DNA of 64,000 bases from Armigeres subalbatus (taxonomy: Eukaryota; Arthropoda; Insecta; Diptera; Culicidae): the NCBI RefSeq assembly GCF_024139115.2, contig NC_085140.1, positions 333,619,953 to 333,683,952 of the forward strand, read 5' to 3'. Shown in pieces: positions 32,527-44,873 of this stretch (its first letter is position 1; the number at the start of each line of letters is the position of its first letter). The notes below the pieces were generated by a model, which searched no databases, had not been told where the DNA came from, and worked only from the letters and a program-made list of their open reading frames with translations. The position numbers and the translations under genes were made by a program.

Positions 32527-32812
32527 TTCCTTCTTCTTCTTATTGGCATTACATCCATACACTGGGACAGAGCCGCCTCGCAGCTTAGTGTTCATAAAGC
32601 ACTTCCACAATTATTAACTGCGAGGTTGCTAAGCCATGTTACCATTTTTGCATTCGTATCATGAGGCTAACATAAACCAGGGAAGTCGAGACTTCCAATC
32701 CAAAAATTGCCTAAACCGGCATCGGGAATCGAACCCAGTCACCCTCAGCATGGTCTTGCTTTGTAGCCGCGCATCTTACCGCACGGCTAAGGAGGCCCCC
32801 GAGTGGCCTTTA
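32527..32812 (-). mobile_element. tRNA-derived SINE (Feilai-like)
   Basis: The minus-strand head GGCCTCCTTAGCCGTGCGGT resembles a tRNA A box. The B box GGTTCGATTCCC lies at about 32725-32737. A tRNA-unrelated body follows, and the 3' end is a GAA-type simple repeat (plus strand CTTCTTCTTCTTATT). TGGCCTT at 32524 and 32814 may be the target duplication. This is the architecture of mosquito tRNA SINEs, which are transcribed by RNA polymerase III. The family name is inferred. Confidence 0.75.
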
Positions 32813-32999
32813 CCGAGTGCGTATTGTATGGGCTTTGACCGCTTTGACAGTGCGAATCCCCCTATTGATAAATAAGCTTTAAATGATGATGAAAAGAAAA
32901 CAGATAATGTATTTAGCATAATCAAATGTAAAAACTTCGTAATACTTTCAACGAAACGTTAAGATTAATACATTTAAGAAATTTTACACTAACGTCTTC

Positions 33000-34740
33000 T
33001 CACGTTTTTTTCACCAACTTCCTGTCGACGATTCGCTGCAGCTTAATCGGCTTGGTGGCACCCCGCCTGCGAACCATTATCGTTTCAGCGTGGTTGTGTT
33101 GAAAAACTTTCGAGACCGTCCGATAATCGCCCACAATGCGCAGCAAAGCTTTGCAGCCCCCTTGCTGGGCCTCGCAGGCCCAAACCGTCTGACCGTTGGG
33201 CAGCTTCTGCGAAAAGCGGTAACGAAAAGCATCGTCGCAGATCACCTTCCGCCTGCGGTTGTTATCGGTCACTATGAGTGGAACCCATTTGCGGCTTTTC
33301 CGATCGATTACCAACGAATCGCGAATCACTTGTGCCGGGTGTTGTTTATGTTTGGCCATCAATTTTAGAGTTCCGCCCGCTTTCTGCTCCAGAGTTGCAG
33401 GACAGGAAACTTTACAGCACGCCCATTCGGTGGTTCCGTCGTGACATGTCCGCGGTTTTCGGTACTCAAACCCATCGTAGTACAATACGGCCTTTTGACG
33501 GAGTAGCCTAGGAGTTTCCTTGACATGGATAGCGGCTCTGCTTTGCTTCCTACTATTAATCTTGGGAGCAATGGGTGTCTTTACTCTGTTAACGGGTGGA
33601 GGCTTAACAGAAGTGGTGGGTTGAAGATCAAGCTTTTCCAGAGGAACGTGGCATTCCTGCGTTTCTTCCATGGTTGTCGACGGAGCGCTAATCATCTCAT
33701 ACGCTTCTGTGATGGAGTTTTTAATGAAAATTCTTGGCGAGCGCCTGGCATAAAACTCATCCTGTAATAAATTACGTAACACTATTAAGATTTTTTCTGA
33801 CAACCAAGTGAATGTTTTAAGTTCACCTTACAAAAAATAACTTAAATACAATAGTCCAGGTTTTAGAGCAGTTTGTGTGGACGAACTGCATTCGTACGAA
33901 AGTTTCGTTCGTCCGTAAACAAGAATAGGGGTAAATAATAAAGTAATTAATTGCATTCTCATTTAAAAGCATGCTCTGATAGATAAAGTTTTTGGATTAT
34001 CAAAGCGTTAATATGTTCATTAAAAATACTGAATTAAATTGATTTCCTAGACAAAGTTATCAGCAAATTAATAACATATTTCATCTCTGTACCAGAGACC
34101 ACTTACCGCAAATCCGCAAAACGACTCACTGGAACTGGCCCCGCACATCTGTACACCCACGTCAACTTTGTCAACGCATTTCACGACTGGTTCCAAGACT
34201 TCTTCAGTGGGATTTTCCTTAGGAAAGAAAATTTTATCCGCTTGGTCTAGCAGTTCCTCTTGCTGCGGTTCCTTCACTTTGCCCTGATTGGCTTCCAAAT
34301 CGGGATCCATCTCTTTGGGGCTTTCCGGTGCCGTCGTTCTTTCCCGTTCCATCCCTTTTATTTCTTTTAGGCGTTTTTCGCGCAGATAGCCATCATTGGA
34401 TTGGCACTGTTTCTTAAATATGTAAAAAGAGTTGATATGTTCGCGACAATTGGAGCATATCACCGAACAGAAATCTTCCAAGAACGATACCTGTGTTATG
34501 GGAGAACCGGATTTAAAAAAATATCGCAGTAGAAGGTGAAAGATCAAAGATGCGGTTATAATTACTCACGTGGATGGCCAAACAATCATAGATTTGACTG
34601 AGAAGATCGTTCAAGAAACAGTCCTCGCCAGGAGGAAATAGGGGTTGTAAATCAAGGTCCGATGTTTTTAAGCATAGCCTGCACCGGAAACCATCCATCA
34701 AACACGTGGTAACACAGGGAGATTGGCGATTTTGCTCCAT
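33000..34740 (-). CDS. ZAD protein with two FLYWCH-type zinc fingers
   Basis: This is a probable chromatin or transcription regulator. The exons are 34740-34570, 34490-34107 and 33761-33000. All splices are phase 0 and GT-AG, giving 438 aa. The ZAD zinc-binding domain has its cysteines in CRLC (residues 20-23) and CSNC (start of exon 2). A charged linker rich in Glu, Pro and Lys follows. Two FLYWCH-type modules come next. One, about 277-327, has YYDGFEYRK, WACCKVSC and HKQHP. The other, about 359-410, has FRYRF, VWACEAQQGGC and FQHNHAE. The C-terminus is basic. ZAD is usually joined to C2H2 fingers, so the pairing with FLYWCH is less common. It is a same-strand neighbour of the ZAD-C2H2 gene, which hints at an old tandem duplication with divergence. 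The target is unknown. Confidence 0.85.
33880..33927. repeat. Half copy of the TATTCTTGTTTACG MITE
   Basis: ATTCGTACGAAAGTTTCGTT to GTAAACAAGAATA matches one arm of 19784-19920. The other arm is missing. Confidence 0.55.
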
Positions 34741-35066
34741 GGCTGCATAAGTGGCAAATATATGTTAAGGGTTTTTGATTCAAATGAAAAGAATTATCTA
34801 CACCTTAAATTCTTCTCTTTCGCCGTTAGTGTTGCTTTATCGTTTTGAATGAAGCGCTTATTATTTACCAATTTAGTAAAAACTTTGTTGTACGAGAAAA
34901 GCAAAAATGGGAAAATCACGACAAAATTTCAGATGATCAAAACACACTGAACACTGAACGAAAAGATCCTCCATTCTTGAGGATTTTGGTGTTCTGATGG
35001 GGTTTGGAACTTCGATAATTTTGCAGTTACACACTGACAAAAATCCACTCATATTCAATTTTGTCT

Positions 35067-35223
35067 ATGGTCCAATGCACCGAGTTCATCATTGACGTTT
35101 GAGCGGTGCGCTGTTTACTTAGAATGAATACTTTTTCATTCATCGAGTTCATGCAAGTGTTCATTTTTAGTAAACAGCGCCCGTCTCAAACGTCATCGTG
35201 TTTATTCGGTGCATTGGACCATG
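35067..35223. mobile_element. MITE, ATGGTCCAATGCACCGA ends
   Basis: ATGGTCCAATGCACCGA at 35067 and TCGGTGCATTGGACCAT ending at 35223 are inverse. The inner arms share ATGACGTTTGAG and GCGCTGTTTACT, so the 157 bp are nearly one hairpin. Confidence 0.8.
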
Positions 35224-37102
35224 GACTAAACCAAGATGAATACAACACTAAACTATAAACTACTAAACCGCGATGACGTCACGCAAAAGATATTTTAGTT
35301 ACTAGATAAAGTTTGTCGCTTCGGTTCCCTTTGTTCTGCTGTCCGAAACATGTGTGGTATCAAACTGTCATGCGCGGTCAGCCTGTCAAGCCTCAAGCCT
35401 GTCAGTTCCGTTCAACTGCATACACACTTTGTTTTGATTTTGATTGTCAGTCCCATCGCTGAATGTCCTCATGGAAAGCCTAATTTGCAAATCGCAATAT
35501 TTTTTAAAGTTTGGAAATTGATAGCTGGATAAAAGAATTTATATCAAATTTTGGGAAGTTGCCTTTAACCGTGTAGCGTCAAAAATTTAAGCGTTTTCAT
35601 CCCATATCAGACCCCGAGAACGCCGAAAACGCTCAGCTGATTGCCGCTTCCTTGTGCTTCACACTTTGCTTCATATATGCGGGAGAGGAAGAAGCGAATT
35701 CGAGAAGAGACGATTGTTTGTTGACATTCCTTCAGTGGTATTCGTTTCGTTCGTTTGCATCGCAAAGTACGGTACTTCTCGGTCTTTTTGCACTGGGAAA
35801 CCTCCCACATCCGAAAAAAAGTGCCCACTTCGGTCGTCACGAGCGAGTATCATCGTTTGAGGCAGTCGTCATCGAACGTTTTTGGGCAAATTCTGATCGA
35901 TATTCCATATGCAGCTTAAGTGATTTTGGAGTTTTGTTTTCTGCGCTGTGCGAACCAATCGAAACGCAATGCGAAACATGAAATTGGAGCAATTCGAATG
36001 AACATGGTTGACGGATAATAAATCGATGTGCAATCTTCAACCGAACGTAGTCAAAAAATCAACAAAGAGGTGGCGTAACGCTAGAGGTATGTTACTGAAT
36101 AATGCAGTTTTGTATCACATTTTGTTTGTTAAATCGATTAGGGCTGATAAGAGTGTTGTTTAAAATTCATTCCTTTCGTTACGATTATTGTATAAAGAAA
36201 ACTGATTCTAGGTGATGTAGGTCCAATAATAAAAATCAAAAAAATACTTCAATGTAGGGTTAGTAGGGGATTACTAAATTGTTGCTCTATTTTCATGTTT
36301 CCATTGAACAAATTTGCTTAAATAAACTTACACCTCAATGTGCCCAATAGGGTACAAACCCCTTTGCAGGTTTTAAAATTAAATATTAAGCATTATTGAT
36401 GGTTTTTCTTAAAATTTGAGCTGCCAGCCCTGTGATATTATCATGCTTTCAATGGTCTTACTACTTCTTCAAAACAGCTGGTCATTTTAAAATAATTGTA
36501 TCTACATATTTGTGGTGGGATGTGTACAGTATTATCGCGGAGATGAACCAGTCTCCGGCTGAAATAATAATAATAATAAGTATTATCGTGGATAGTTTGT
36601 TTTAAATTGTTGAGACTTTGCTCGAAATAAGTTTTAAGGAAAAGGCAAATAAAGAGTGATTTTTAATTCATTTTTCTGTCTCACATTGGTTTCTCAATTA
36701 GTGCTTCGATGCGTGTGAATTGCGCGTGTGTGTGCTAGTGCTGGAATCATAATTTTCATCCTCACTCTAACCGACGGTGGGGTTCTGTTTTCATAAAAGC
36801 AACAGTGATCTCACATATCAAAACGGTCGGGCTGTTTCAGCGTCTGCACGGGCTATAGCTTCACACTTGAGTGATGAATCATTAGTTCGCTCATTGGTTT
36901 ACCGTTTAGGTTCGTCACTTGATTATCGTCATTTTCGTATTGTTTTTAACTTCTGAGTGTTGTCTTTGATGATTAGCAAGTAGTTGTCCTATTTAGAGCG
37001 CATATAGTACATAAGAAAATCTGTATTTAGTATTTTTAAGCCATCAGCTGTCTGATCACGAAGCGTCTAATGAGGTAATAACATCACTCAATCTTCTTAC
37101 AG
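35224..37102 (+). promoter_or_regulatory. 5' region and 5'-UTR intron of the SLC12A9 gene
   Basis: No coding region was found. A likely non-coding first exon ends at 36086 (CTAGAG|GTATGT) and its intron ends at 37102 (TTCTTACAG), placing the coding exon at 37103. A short AAT microsatellite lies near 36566. This is inferred from splice motifs only. Confidence 0.4.
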
Positions 37103-37170
37103 ACCCTAATTCGATCGCATCCACGTCATCGTCAGGCGGAAAACGAGGCGCCGCCGCTGTTGTGTGAAGA

Positions 37171-40100
37171 ATGATAGCGGCCAACAATGCTCGCAGCACC
37201 AATAATGATCCGGTGGGATCGTCGGAATCCTCCCCAATTACGGGAGCTCCCAATGGGGGATCCTCCCGGTTGATGAGACAGTTTGGTAGTTTGTTCCAGC
37301 CGGCAGCGCAGCGCAGTGATCCCGCCGGATACGTAGAGTTTGGTAGCATTTCCGAGGCGGATGCCCAATCCGGACGAACATTGGGAACTTTTGCCGGTGT
37401 GTTTTGTCCTGTGGCGTTGTCGATGTTTAGTGCGTTGGTGTTTATTCGAGTTGGTAAGTGTCTGTAGAGGAATTGAATCATTGCTGTCTTTGGGGGGATT
37501 GAATAATTTTGCTGTTGCTTTTCTTCCATAGGATTCATCGTTGGAAATGCCGGTCTGTATGTTACGCTATTGCAGTTCGTGATAGCTTATGTAATTTTGT
37601 TGTTTACCGTATCATCCGTCTGTGCTATATCTACGAATGGGGCCGTGGAAGGCGGTGGAGTTTATTGTGAGTATAACATAATTCCGTTTTATCGTATATA
37701 TTACACCCATTTTATTATATTATGTTTACCAAAAATATACATTAAATCGTACTTTGTCTCACTTTATTTATTTATTTTTTCATTTCTTTGCAGTTATGAT
37801 CAGTCGCACATTGGGCCCAGAATTTGGTGGTTCAATTGGAACGTTATTCTTCCTGGCCAATATAGTTGGATGTGGATTGGCGATTACCGGATGTGCTGAA
37901 GGTTTAATCGAAGTTTTTGGCCGAACCGATGGCGGTGATGTTGGCTCAATGCCGGATGGTCATTGGTGGCGTTTCCTGTACTGCAGCTCAATCAACACAG
38001 TTATGTTGATAGTTGTGCTGATTGGCGCCCAAATGTTCGCCAAAACGTCGATGATGATTCTGGGCGTAGTTGTCGTTTGCCTGCTGTCAACATATGTGAG
38101 CTTTTTATCGAAGGGGCCGATGGAAGTGGCCATTCCGCTGCAGAACAGTTTGGTACAGAATACGACCCATAGGGCGAATGGAAGTTACACCGGACTGAAC
38201 TTGACAACATTGGCGGATAATCTCTACAGCCACTATGGACAGGATTATACGTCCGACGGGAAAGGAGTTAACTTTGCAGTTGTTTTCGGTGTGCTGTTTT
38301 CTGGTGTGACTGGGATTATGGCTGGTGCTAATATGTCCGGCGAACTCAAAAATCCATCTCGCAGCATTCCTAGTGGGACACTTTCTGCTGTGCTTTTCAC
38401 GTTCCTCTGTTACATCGCCCTATCCGTTTTAATGGCCGCCACTACATCTACATTCCTATTGCAAAACAACTTTATATTTTTGACACCGATCAATCTTTGG
38501 CCAACATTTGTTTCGATAGGGATTCTTACGGCAACATTCTCAACTGGTTTGAGTAATTTAATTGGGTCCAGTAGAGTACTTGAAGCACTAGCCAAAGATA
38601 AAGTGTTTGGGTCTCTGTTGAATTTCGTCGTTAGAGGAACATTCAAAAACAATCCGATCGCAGCCGTCATTGCCAGTTGGGTATTGGTGGAGGCAATCCT
38701 CTTAATCGGATCGTTGAATACAATTGCACAAATCAATTCCGTTCTCTTCATGCTTTCCTACTTAGCCACAAACTTAGCTTGCCTAGGGATTGAAATAACT
38801 GGAGCGCCCAACTTCCGACCCACATACAAATATTTTACTTGGCACACGGCCTTTATCGGCATGTTAGGAACCGGGGTCATGATGTTTGTAATCAACCCCA
38901 TCTACGCATCGTGCAGCGTTACACTTTGTTTGCTGCTCGTGTTTGCATTGCATTTCTTCTCCCCGGCATCCCAAGGTGCACAGTGGGGATCAATTTCGCA
39001 AGCTCTCATGTTTCATCAGGTGCGGAAATATCTGCTGATGTTGGATTCCCGCAAAGATCACGTTAAATTCTGGCGTCCGCAAATGCTTCTTCTTGTATCC
39101 AGCCCACGATCCTGTTGCCCACTGATTCACTTCGTCAACGACATGAAGAAAGGAGGATTATACGTGATTGGTCACGTCAAAGTGGGAGAATTCTCGGAAA
39201 GTGACTCCTCCAATGATCCAACCATCGATGAATATACTCAGTGGTTATCGCTTATCGATCACATGAAGGTTAAAGCATTTGTGGAATTAACTCTGTCGAA
39301 AAGAGTTCGCGAGGGCATCCAACATCTTATTCGGATTTCCGGCATGGGTGCCATGAAACCGAACACCATCATCCTTGGATTCTACGATGAGGAACAGTCG
39401 AAGGACTTCTTCGAACAGTAAGTAGCTTCGTATTAAAATCAATTCCTTGAATAACCGAACTCTCCCTATTTCAGCGAAAACTCCCCTTACAAAACGGACG
39501 AATTCGACGACAATGGAGTCAAACTGTTCCCGTTCCGTCGCAGTGGAGAACAGAAGTCCCTGCTACCGACCGATTACGTCCAAATAATCGACGATGTGCT
39601 GCGGATGAAGAAGAATATCTGCTTATGCCGACACTTCCACCGGTTGGACAAGCAGATGATCGCCCGCAGTAACCACATCCGCTACATTGACGTTTGGCCG
39701 GTGAACATGTTCGAGCCGAAAAACGAGGACCCCTTCGACGTTGTGTCGCAGTTTATGATGCAGCTGGCTTGTATCATCAACATGCTGCCGGTGTGGAAGC
39801 GACTGGAATTGCGTGTCTTTCTGTGCGAGTCGGAAACCCAACCGGAACCCAGGTAACAATTTGTTGTGATCATTCTGTGCCACATTGTACCGCCGATACA
39901 TTTATTTTCTTGTTCTGCTGTGTCTTCTAATTTTCCATTGCCATCGAAAACGTTCTGTCAAATCATCATTGTTCGCTATTGTGTATTCATTAAATATCCA
40001 TTTTTCCTGCTTATTCTGAATGTATGTGAATGCGTCGCACGATCTGCTGCACCGTGATCTATTTACACAATCATTCTGAATGGGATCGTCCACGAATGTG

Positions 40101-43100
40101 CCAAAACACAATCACTAATAGTAGTTTCCAAATGAACAGTGCACCGTTTGAGCGTTCGGCCGAACATCGGTTGAGCTTACTGCTTAAGTCACTGAGGATC
40201 TCCGCTTCAATACATCAGGTCAGTACGCTGTAGAATCGACCTGACATCAGTAACAAAAACAGAAATTGGGTCAAAATAGCTTAACATGCCTAATTTATAC
40301 AATTTAATCCGTAGATTCCGGAATGGGGTAAGGAAATGGATATACCTCGGCATCGTAGCATTCTGAAGCAGTTCACCAGTAAGAGCGACAGTAACCAAGT
40401 TATGACCGAGGAGAACATTAACCGTTCGAAACTTTATATGCAAAGGTAAGTCAACAGTTGTTACACTCATAATCTCGCAAGTCGTTTAGGGAAAAACTCG
40501 TCATCTCAAAACTCATGGACGAATCAAATCAACCGTGGTTTGTAACACGATGATGAGCTCATGAGCTCAAAAAAATATGATTTGAAACATGGCAGGGTTT
40601 TTTGCATGTTTTTATTTTTTTCTCAGACTAAGACTGGAGTGGCCTGTGCAGAAATCTAGACCAACATTTGAAAAGGGCGGAACAGCCAAAATGTAAACAT
40701 TGCAGTTTTTCGTTTGAATGCATAGAATATGGTGCAAACTAGCCCATAGTAATGAAAAAAATAAAATTTTCTATCAGTAAAAGTTATTTTGAGATACTTG
40801 AAAAATGGCGGATTTCCATCCTGGTTATATTCACCAAACATGGTTCTTACGCTATTCTTTCAAAAGCATAGGAACTTAGCGAAATTTGTGTGAATAAGGT
40901 AGGGTTTACTCTATCCTTCATATTGAGTCAATATTTATTGCATTTTCACTTATATTTGCTGTAATAATGAATATTTTAATGAGAAATACGAAACAAGGAT
41001 TTTCTACCTTTTGCTGGAGCTGTTGCTGTTACGGCGCGTACATCAGCCTGTTGAAAGGTTTATAGTGGAAATACGCCTTTCGAAAATAATCAGATGTAGG
41101 CTCCCGCGAGAGCTCTGTGCCTTTAAATTTTTGTTCAATGTGTACACTGGAATAGCATAGAAGTGATTAGATACCACGTTTGTTTCTATTAAACCCTAAT
41201 AATGCATAAAAATCATAATTAAATAGATTTTATTAATTTCTTTTTTGGTTCCTTACTGGAAACCTAACAAAAGCGCATTTTCGTTATGAAACCTAAAAAA
41301 TGTATATTAATAGCAGTTTTGCGCATATGTAACATGAAACTATTTGGAAGCAAATCTACTTCAGTCAGGTCATGTAAAATGAAACATTAGCATCAATACT
41401 AATGCCTTTCAGTGAGTGGATCAGTACCTATACCGAGTTGAGGCAAGCTTTAAGACAAATTATTTGAGAGACGTTCTTTAAGAATCAGTCACCCCCAGAA
41501 GTGATTCACCATATGCTGTTTATATTAGTTTAATTTGAATTAGTAAAATCGATTGTAAAACGATATAAAAACTTAAAGGTGCAGCCCAATGGGGTTGTAC
41601 GCAAAGGTGATGCAGAACCATGTATGTAATGAGTATTATTTGTTTGTGTGTCTTTAGTACAATGATATTTTACTCTTCTCAAAGTCTCAGCATTAACCCT
41701 CGGTATCGTTGCGTTTGAATTTTCTACAGCAACCACTTCCAACAACCGTAATTAATGCTGAAGGTTTACGGCTGCAGACTGATGATTAGAACTAAACTTA
41801 TTGTTGCATTAATTTGACTTCAAGGCGATGCACTTATAGGTTTGGTTGATTCACCGAAACCCATTGCGAAACTGTTAGAAAATTATCAATAGTAAATAAT
41901 TATCAATATATTTTATTCGAACACTGCACACTGTTCAAGAGCACTGACCTAAATTAGTATCCTAGGAAAACAAATTCAAGCGACGGCATGCTACACATTT
42001 TTCGGCTAGTAATGGAACACGTGGCCATCTAACACCAAGGCACGCTCTTAACTCATGTTCTGCATCTCTGCAGTCAACCTCAGCCATGTACCTGGATTAC
42101 CAAACGTTCCCTTGCCAATTTCGAAGGAGCGTATGAAAAAGTGGTTCCGATTGGTTAAGGTACGGAATTCATGTTTCAATAGTCTGAAACGTGGGCATTG
42201 AGTTGATCAATGTGAATCTCGAGCCTGCACAGTCAGCGGTTGTGGAAAAACGCACCATACCCATTTTGAGGAGTTATCTTCGATGCAACCAGTGAGTGAG
42301 TAACGAATCAAACACTGTTGCTTCGGATTCTCCGCGGATATGATCAAAATGTTTCGGTTGATTCCTGTAGATGACAAGGACACATGCTATCTTAGGATGC
42401 TTTACAGGGAAGACCCACAAGCGAATTGAAGACAGTGGCATACGGAACGTTGTGTGCCCCATTTTGTCCAACCGCTTGTTTGTAACAGCTTGGTATAGAG
42501 GAAGACCGAGTAGCGAAGAATGATTTTTATATGGACGACGCAATAACGGGAGCAAATACCATCGAGGAGGTGTTGGAATGCCAGTCGCAGCTCATTAAAC
42601 TACTGAAGCGAGGAGGTATTGAACTACACAAATGGTGTGAGAATGCACCTGAGCTTCTACAAGGGTTTCCGGAGCCAGACAGGGAACAACAGGTAAAAAT
42701 TGAAGATAGGTTATTCAACGACGTGATTAAAACCGTAGCACTCCTGTGTGAATCGTCAACCGACGTGTTCCTTTTTAAAATTCAAAACCCTAGTGAGCCT
42801 CCTGTCAACTACACGAAGCGAATAGTTTTGTCGGAAATGGCTAAAATGTTTGATCCCCTTGGTCTATTGGAGCCAGTGACTATTTTAGCAAAGCTATTCA
42901 CTCAACAGTTGTAGTCGTTGAAGTTGCCTTGGAACGATGCTGTTCCGAATGAGCTTGAGGATGAATGGCGGCGAGATTAAGGTACGTTGTGTTGTGGCAG
43001 AGGATGCCGAAACTTTCGAAGTACACAGGTTTTTGGATGCGAGCAAGAAAGCCTACGGAGCTTGTGTATAACTAAGAAGTTTGAGAAGTGATGGTACGTC

Positions 43101-44873
43101 TGTCATACATCTGCATAGCAGCAAAACTTGAGTTTCGCCATTACCCACGAAACCAGGGAGCAAGAAGTAAAAAAGGCTTGCTCCCTGGTTTCGAGAGCTA
43201 AGCTTTGCATTGATCTACTGTTGTAACGAATGTGTTGAAGGCTATGGATTCATTCATTTCATTTATTTAGTTAACATCTAAACAGATAACACTGAATCAA
43301 CAATTTGACGCCACAATGCACGGTTCGAGGCCGCATCTCTCCATCCTCGGATACGCCCCACGCTCGCTAAGTCGTTTTGCACCTGGTCTGCCCATCTCGC
43401 TCGCTGCGCTCCACGCCGTCTCGTACCTGCCGGATCGGAAGCGAACACCATCTTTGCAGGGTTGCTGTCCGGCATTCTTGCAACATGTCCTGCCCATCGT
43501 ACCCTTCCGGCTTTAGCTACCTTCTGGATACTGGGTTCGCCGTAGAGTTGGGCGAGCTCATGGTTCATTCTTCGCCGCCACACACCGCCAAAGATGGTCC
43601 TAAGCACCCGTCTCTCGAATACTCCGAGTGCTTGCAAGTCCTCCTCGAGCATTGTCCATGTTTCATGTCCGTAGAGGACAACCGTAATCGTTCCCCATAG
43701 TTAAATAAAATTGCACTTTGTCACTGCTTTTGAACGCGGGGCACTTTTTAAAAACTTATACCTTGTCACGGTCAGCCATGAGGCATCTCGGACTTCGGAT
43801 ATTAACGATTAACAAAGCGACTACGCGATGTAGAGTTGAGAAATGGAATGACTTTATTTTCATTTGGAACTTAAGAAGTAAGTTTGGACATATCAGAAAA
43901 TAGGAAGAAGGCTGATGGTTTAAAACAATAATGAAAGAACGACGCGCTAGCATTGTTTGGTAAACTGTTTGGGTCTTGCATATGCGTGTTATTTATTGCG
44001 CGCATATGGAAGCACTTTGAGAAGGTTATGGAAATAAGGAAAAGGTTTCGTTACTGACTGCATGTTTGATAAGTAAGGGATTTGGTTGTAGGTTTCTGTG
44101 TCACGCTGAGTAAGTGTTTAATTTATGACGGTAAAATGGATTGTATCATTATGCGGGTCAAGAAATATTGAAACTAAGTTTTTGGGAGAACTTTACTACG
44201 ACATCTAAGATTATTAAAAAAACCGCGTTAAATTCAAAACCACGTAAAAACGACTTTTTCAAAAATCGACCAAAAATCATTTTTTTACGCTTCACGTGTT
44301 TCCCGACCAATTAAAAAAATCGCGTGAAAAAAAAAACTTTGGAAAATCCGCGTAAAAAGCGACCTATGCGAGTCATCGCTGGAACGTTGCTGGACCGTCA
44401 CGTCAACTAGCGAGCGTTTTCGTGTTTGGTGCTGCAGTAACGCACTTACTGGAAAGAGGGTCGTCAGCGACCAGCGACGTTTCAGTCGAGCGACGTTGTT
44501 GAGACAAGTTCGTATGTTCTTGATTTTAGTTGGATCGACTATACTAAATGGATGGTATGTCAATTCTGTGTGTGGAATGAGTAATAATTAAGATTAATTA
44601 TTAATGAATGGACTCGACGCTAATCAGAAAGATGGCACTGGATAATCACTGCTAATGACTAACTATTCTCGCAGGGTCAACCAAATCATTCGGGACAAAT
44701 CGAATGCCACGGCCGTAACGTTCATGTACCTGCCGGTGCCTCCCAAGCTGTCGACCATCGACTACAAGGAAAAATGTCACCACTATCTGGATCTCCTCAC
44801 CGAGCTGACGTACGACCTACCACCGACGATACTGGTCCACGGTATCAACTCTGTGATGTCCACCACGCTGTAA
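37171..44873 (+). CDS. SLC12A9: Solute carrier family 12 member 9-like (CCC-interacting protein)
   Basis: This is a membrane protein of the cation-chloride cotransporter family, SLC12A9/CIP1 branch. Its transport substrate is less well settled than for its KCC and NKCC relatives. The exons are 37171-37453, 37532-37666, 37794-39417, 39475-39852, 40140-40218, 40315-40445 and 44675-44873. All junctions are GT-AG and in phase, giving 942 aa. A Ser/Gly-rich cytosolic N-terminus precedes the first membrane segment ([15 protein letters not shown]). Landmarks are [27 protein letters not shown] and [21 protein letters not shown] large loop carries N-glycosylation sites (NTTH, NGSY, NLTT). About 12 membrane segments precede a soluble C-terminal domain ([20 protein letters not shown]), and the protein ends [13 protein letters not shown]. 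The last intron is 4.2 kb and holds retrotransposon relics. The start at 37171 is the first in-frame ATG; an earlier start is not seen. Confidence 0.93.
40446..42319. other. SLC12A9 intron 6, proximal part
   Basis: AT-rich intron; no gene or clear mobile element was recognised. Confidence 0.4.
42320..42975 (+). pseudogene. BEL/Pao-type LTR retrotransposon pol fragment
   Basis: An internal piece of a Pao/BEL polymerase lies in SLC12A9 intron 6, on the gene's own strand. The RT part ([20 protein letters not shown]) is followed by frame breaks and then the catalytic YMDD in FYMDDAITG. The longest open piece, 42531-42911, shows the connection region ([20 protein letters not shown]) and ends in a TAG at 42912. 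No LTRs were seen. It is a dead fragment. Confidence 0.75.
43148..43193. repeat. 17-bp perfect hairpin with 12-nt loop
   Basis: CGAAACCAGGGAGCAAG at 43148-43164 is exactly inverted at 43177-43193. It lies between the two retrotransposon relics. Confidence 0.85.
43259..43699 (-). pseudogene. 5'-truncated non-LTR retrotransposon, ORF2 C-terminus
   Basis: The frame from about 43693 to 43278 reads the C-terminal tail of a LINE ORF2 ([20 protein letters not shown], then [19 protein letters not shown]). It lacks the endonuclease and RT core. After the stop come ATGA-like repeats (to 43259) as tail. A 5' truncation is typical of incomplete reverse transcription. It is antisense to SLC12A9. Confidence 0.7.
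43700..44674. other. SLC12A9 intron 6, distal part
   Basis: No gene was found. Around 44217-44365 there are A-rich blocks with repeated CGCGT(G/T)AAA words, a probable decayed repeat. The intron ends with TTCTCGCAG at 44674. Confidence 0.4.

Noticed and set aside
32700..32812. tRNA gene on the minus strand
   Set aside because: A and B boxes are present, but there is no cloverleaf acceptor pairing and a SINE body with a simple-repeat tail follows.
35652..36040. Several 60-109 codon frames in both strands before SLC12A9
   Set aside because: They overlap the probable promoter and 5' UTR. No homology and mutual overlap on both strands.
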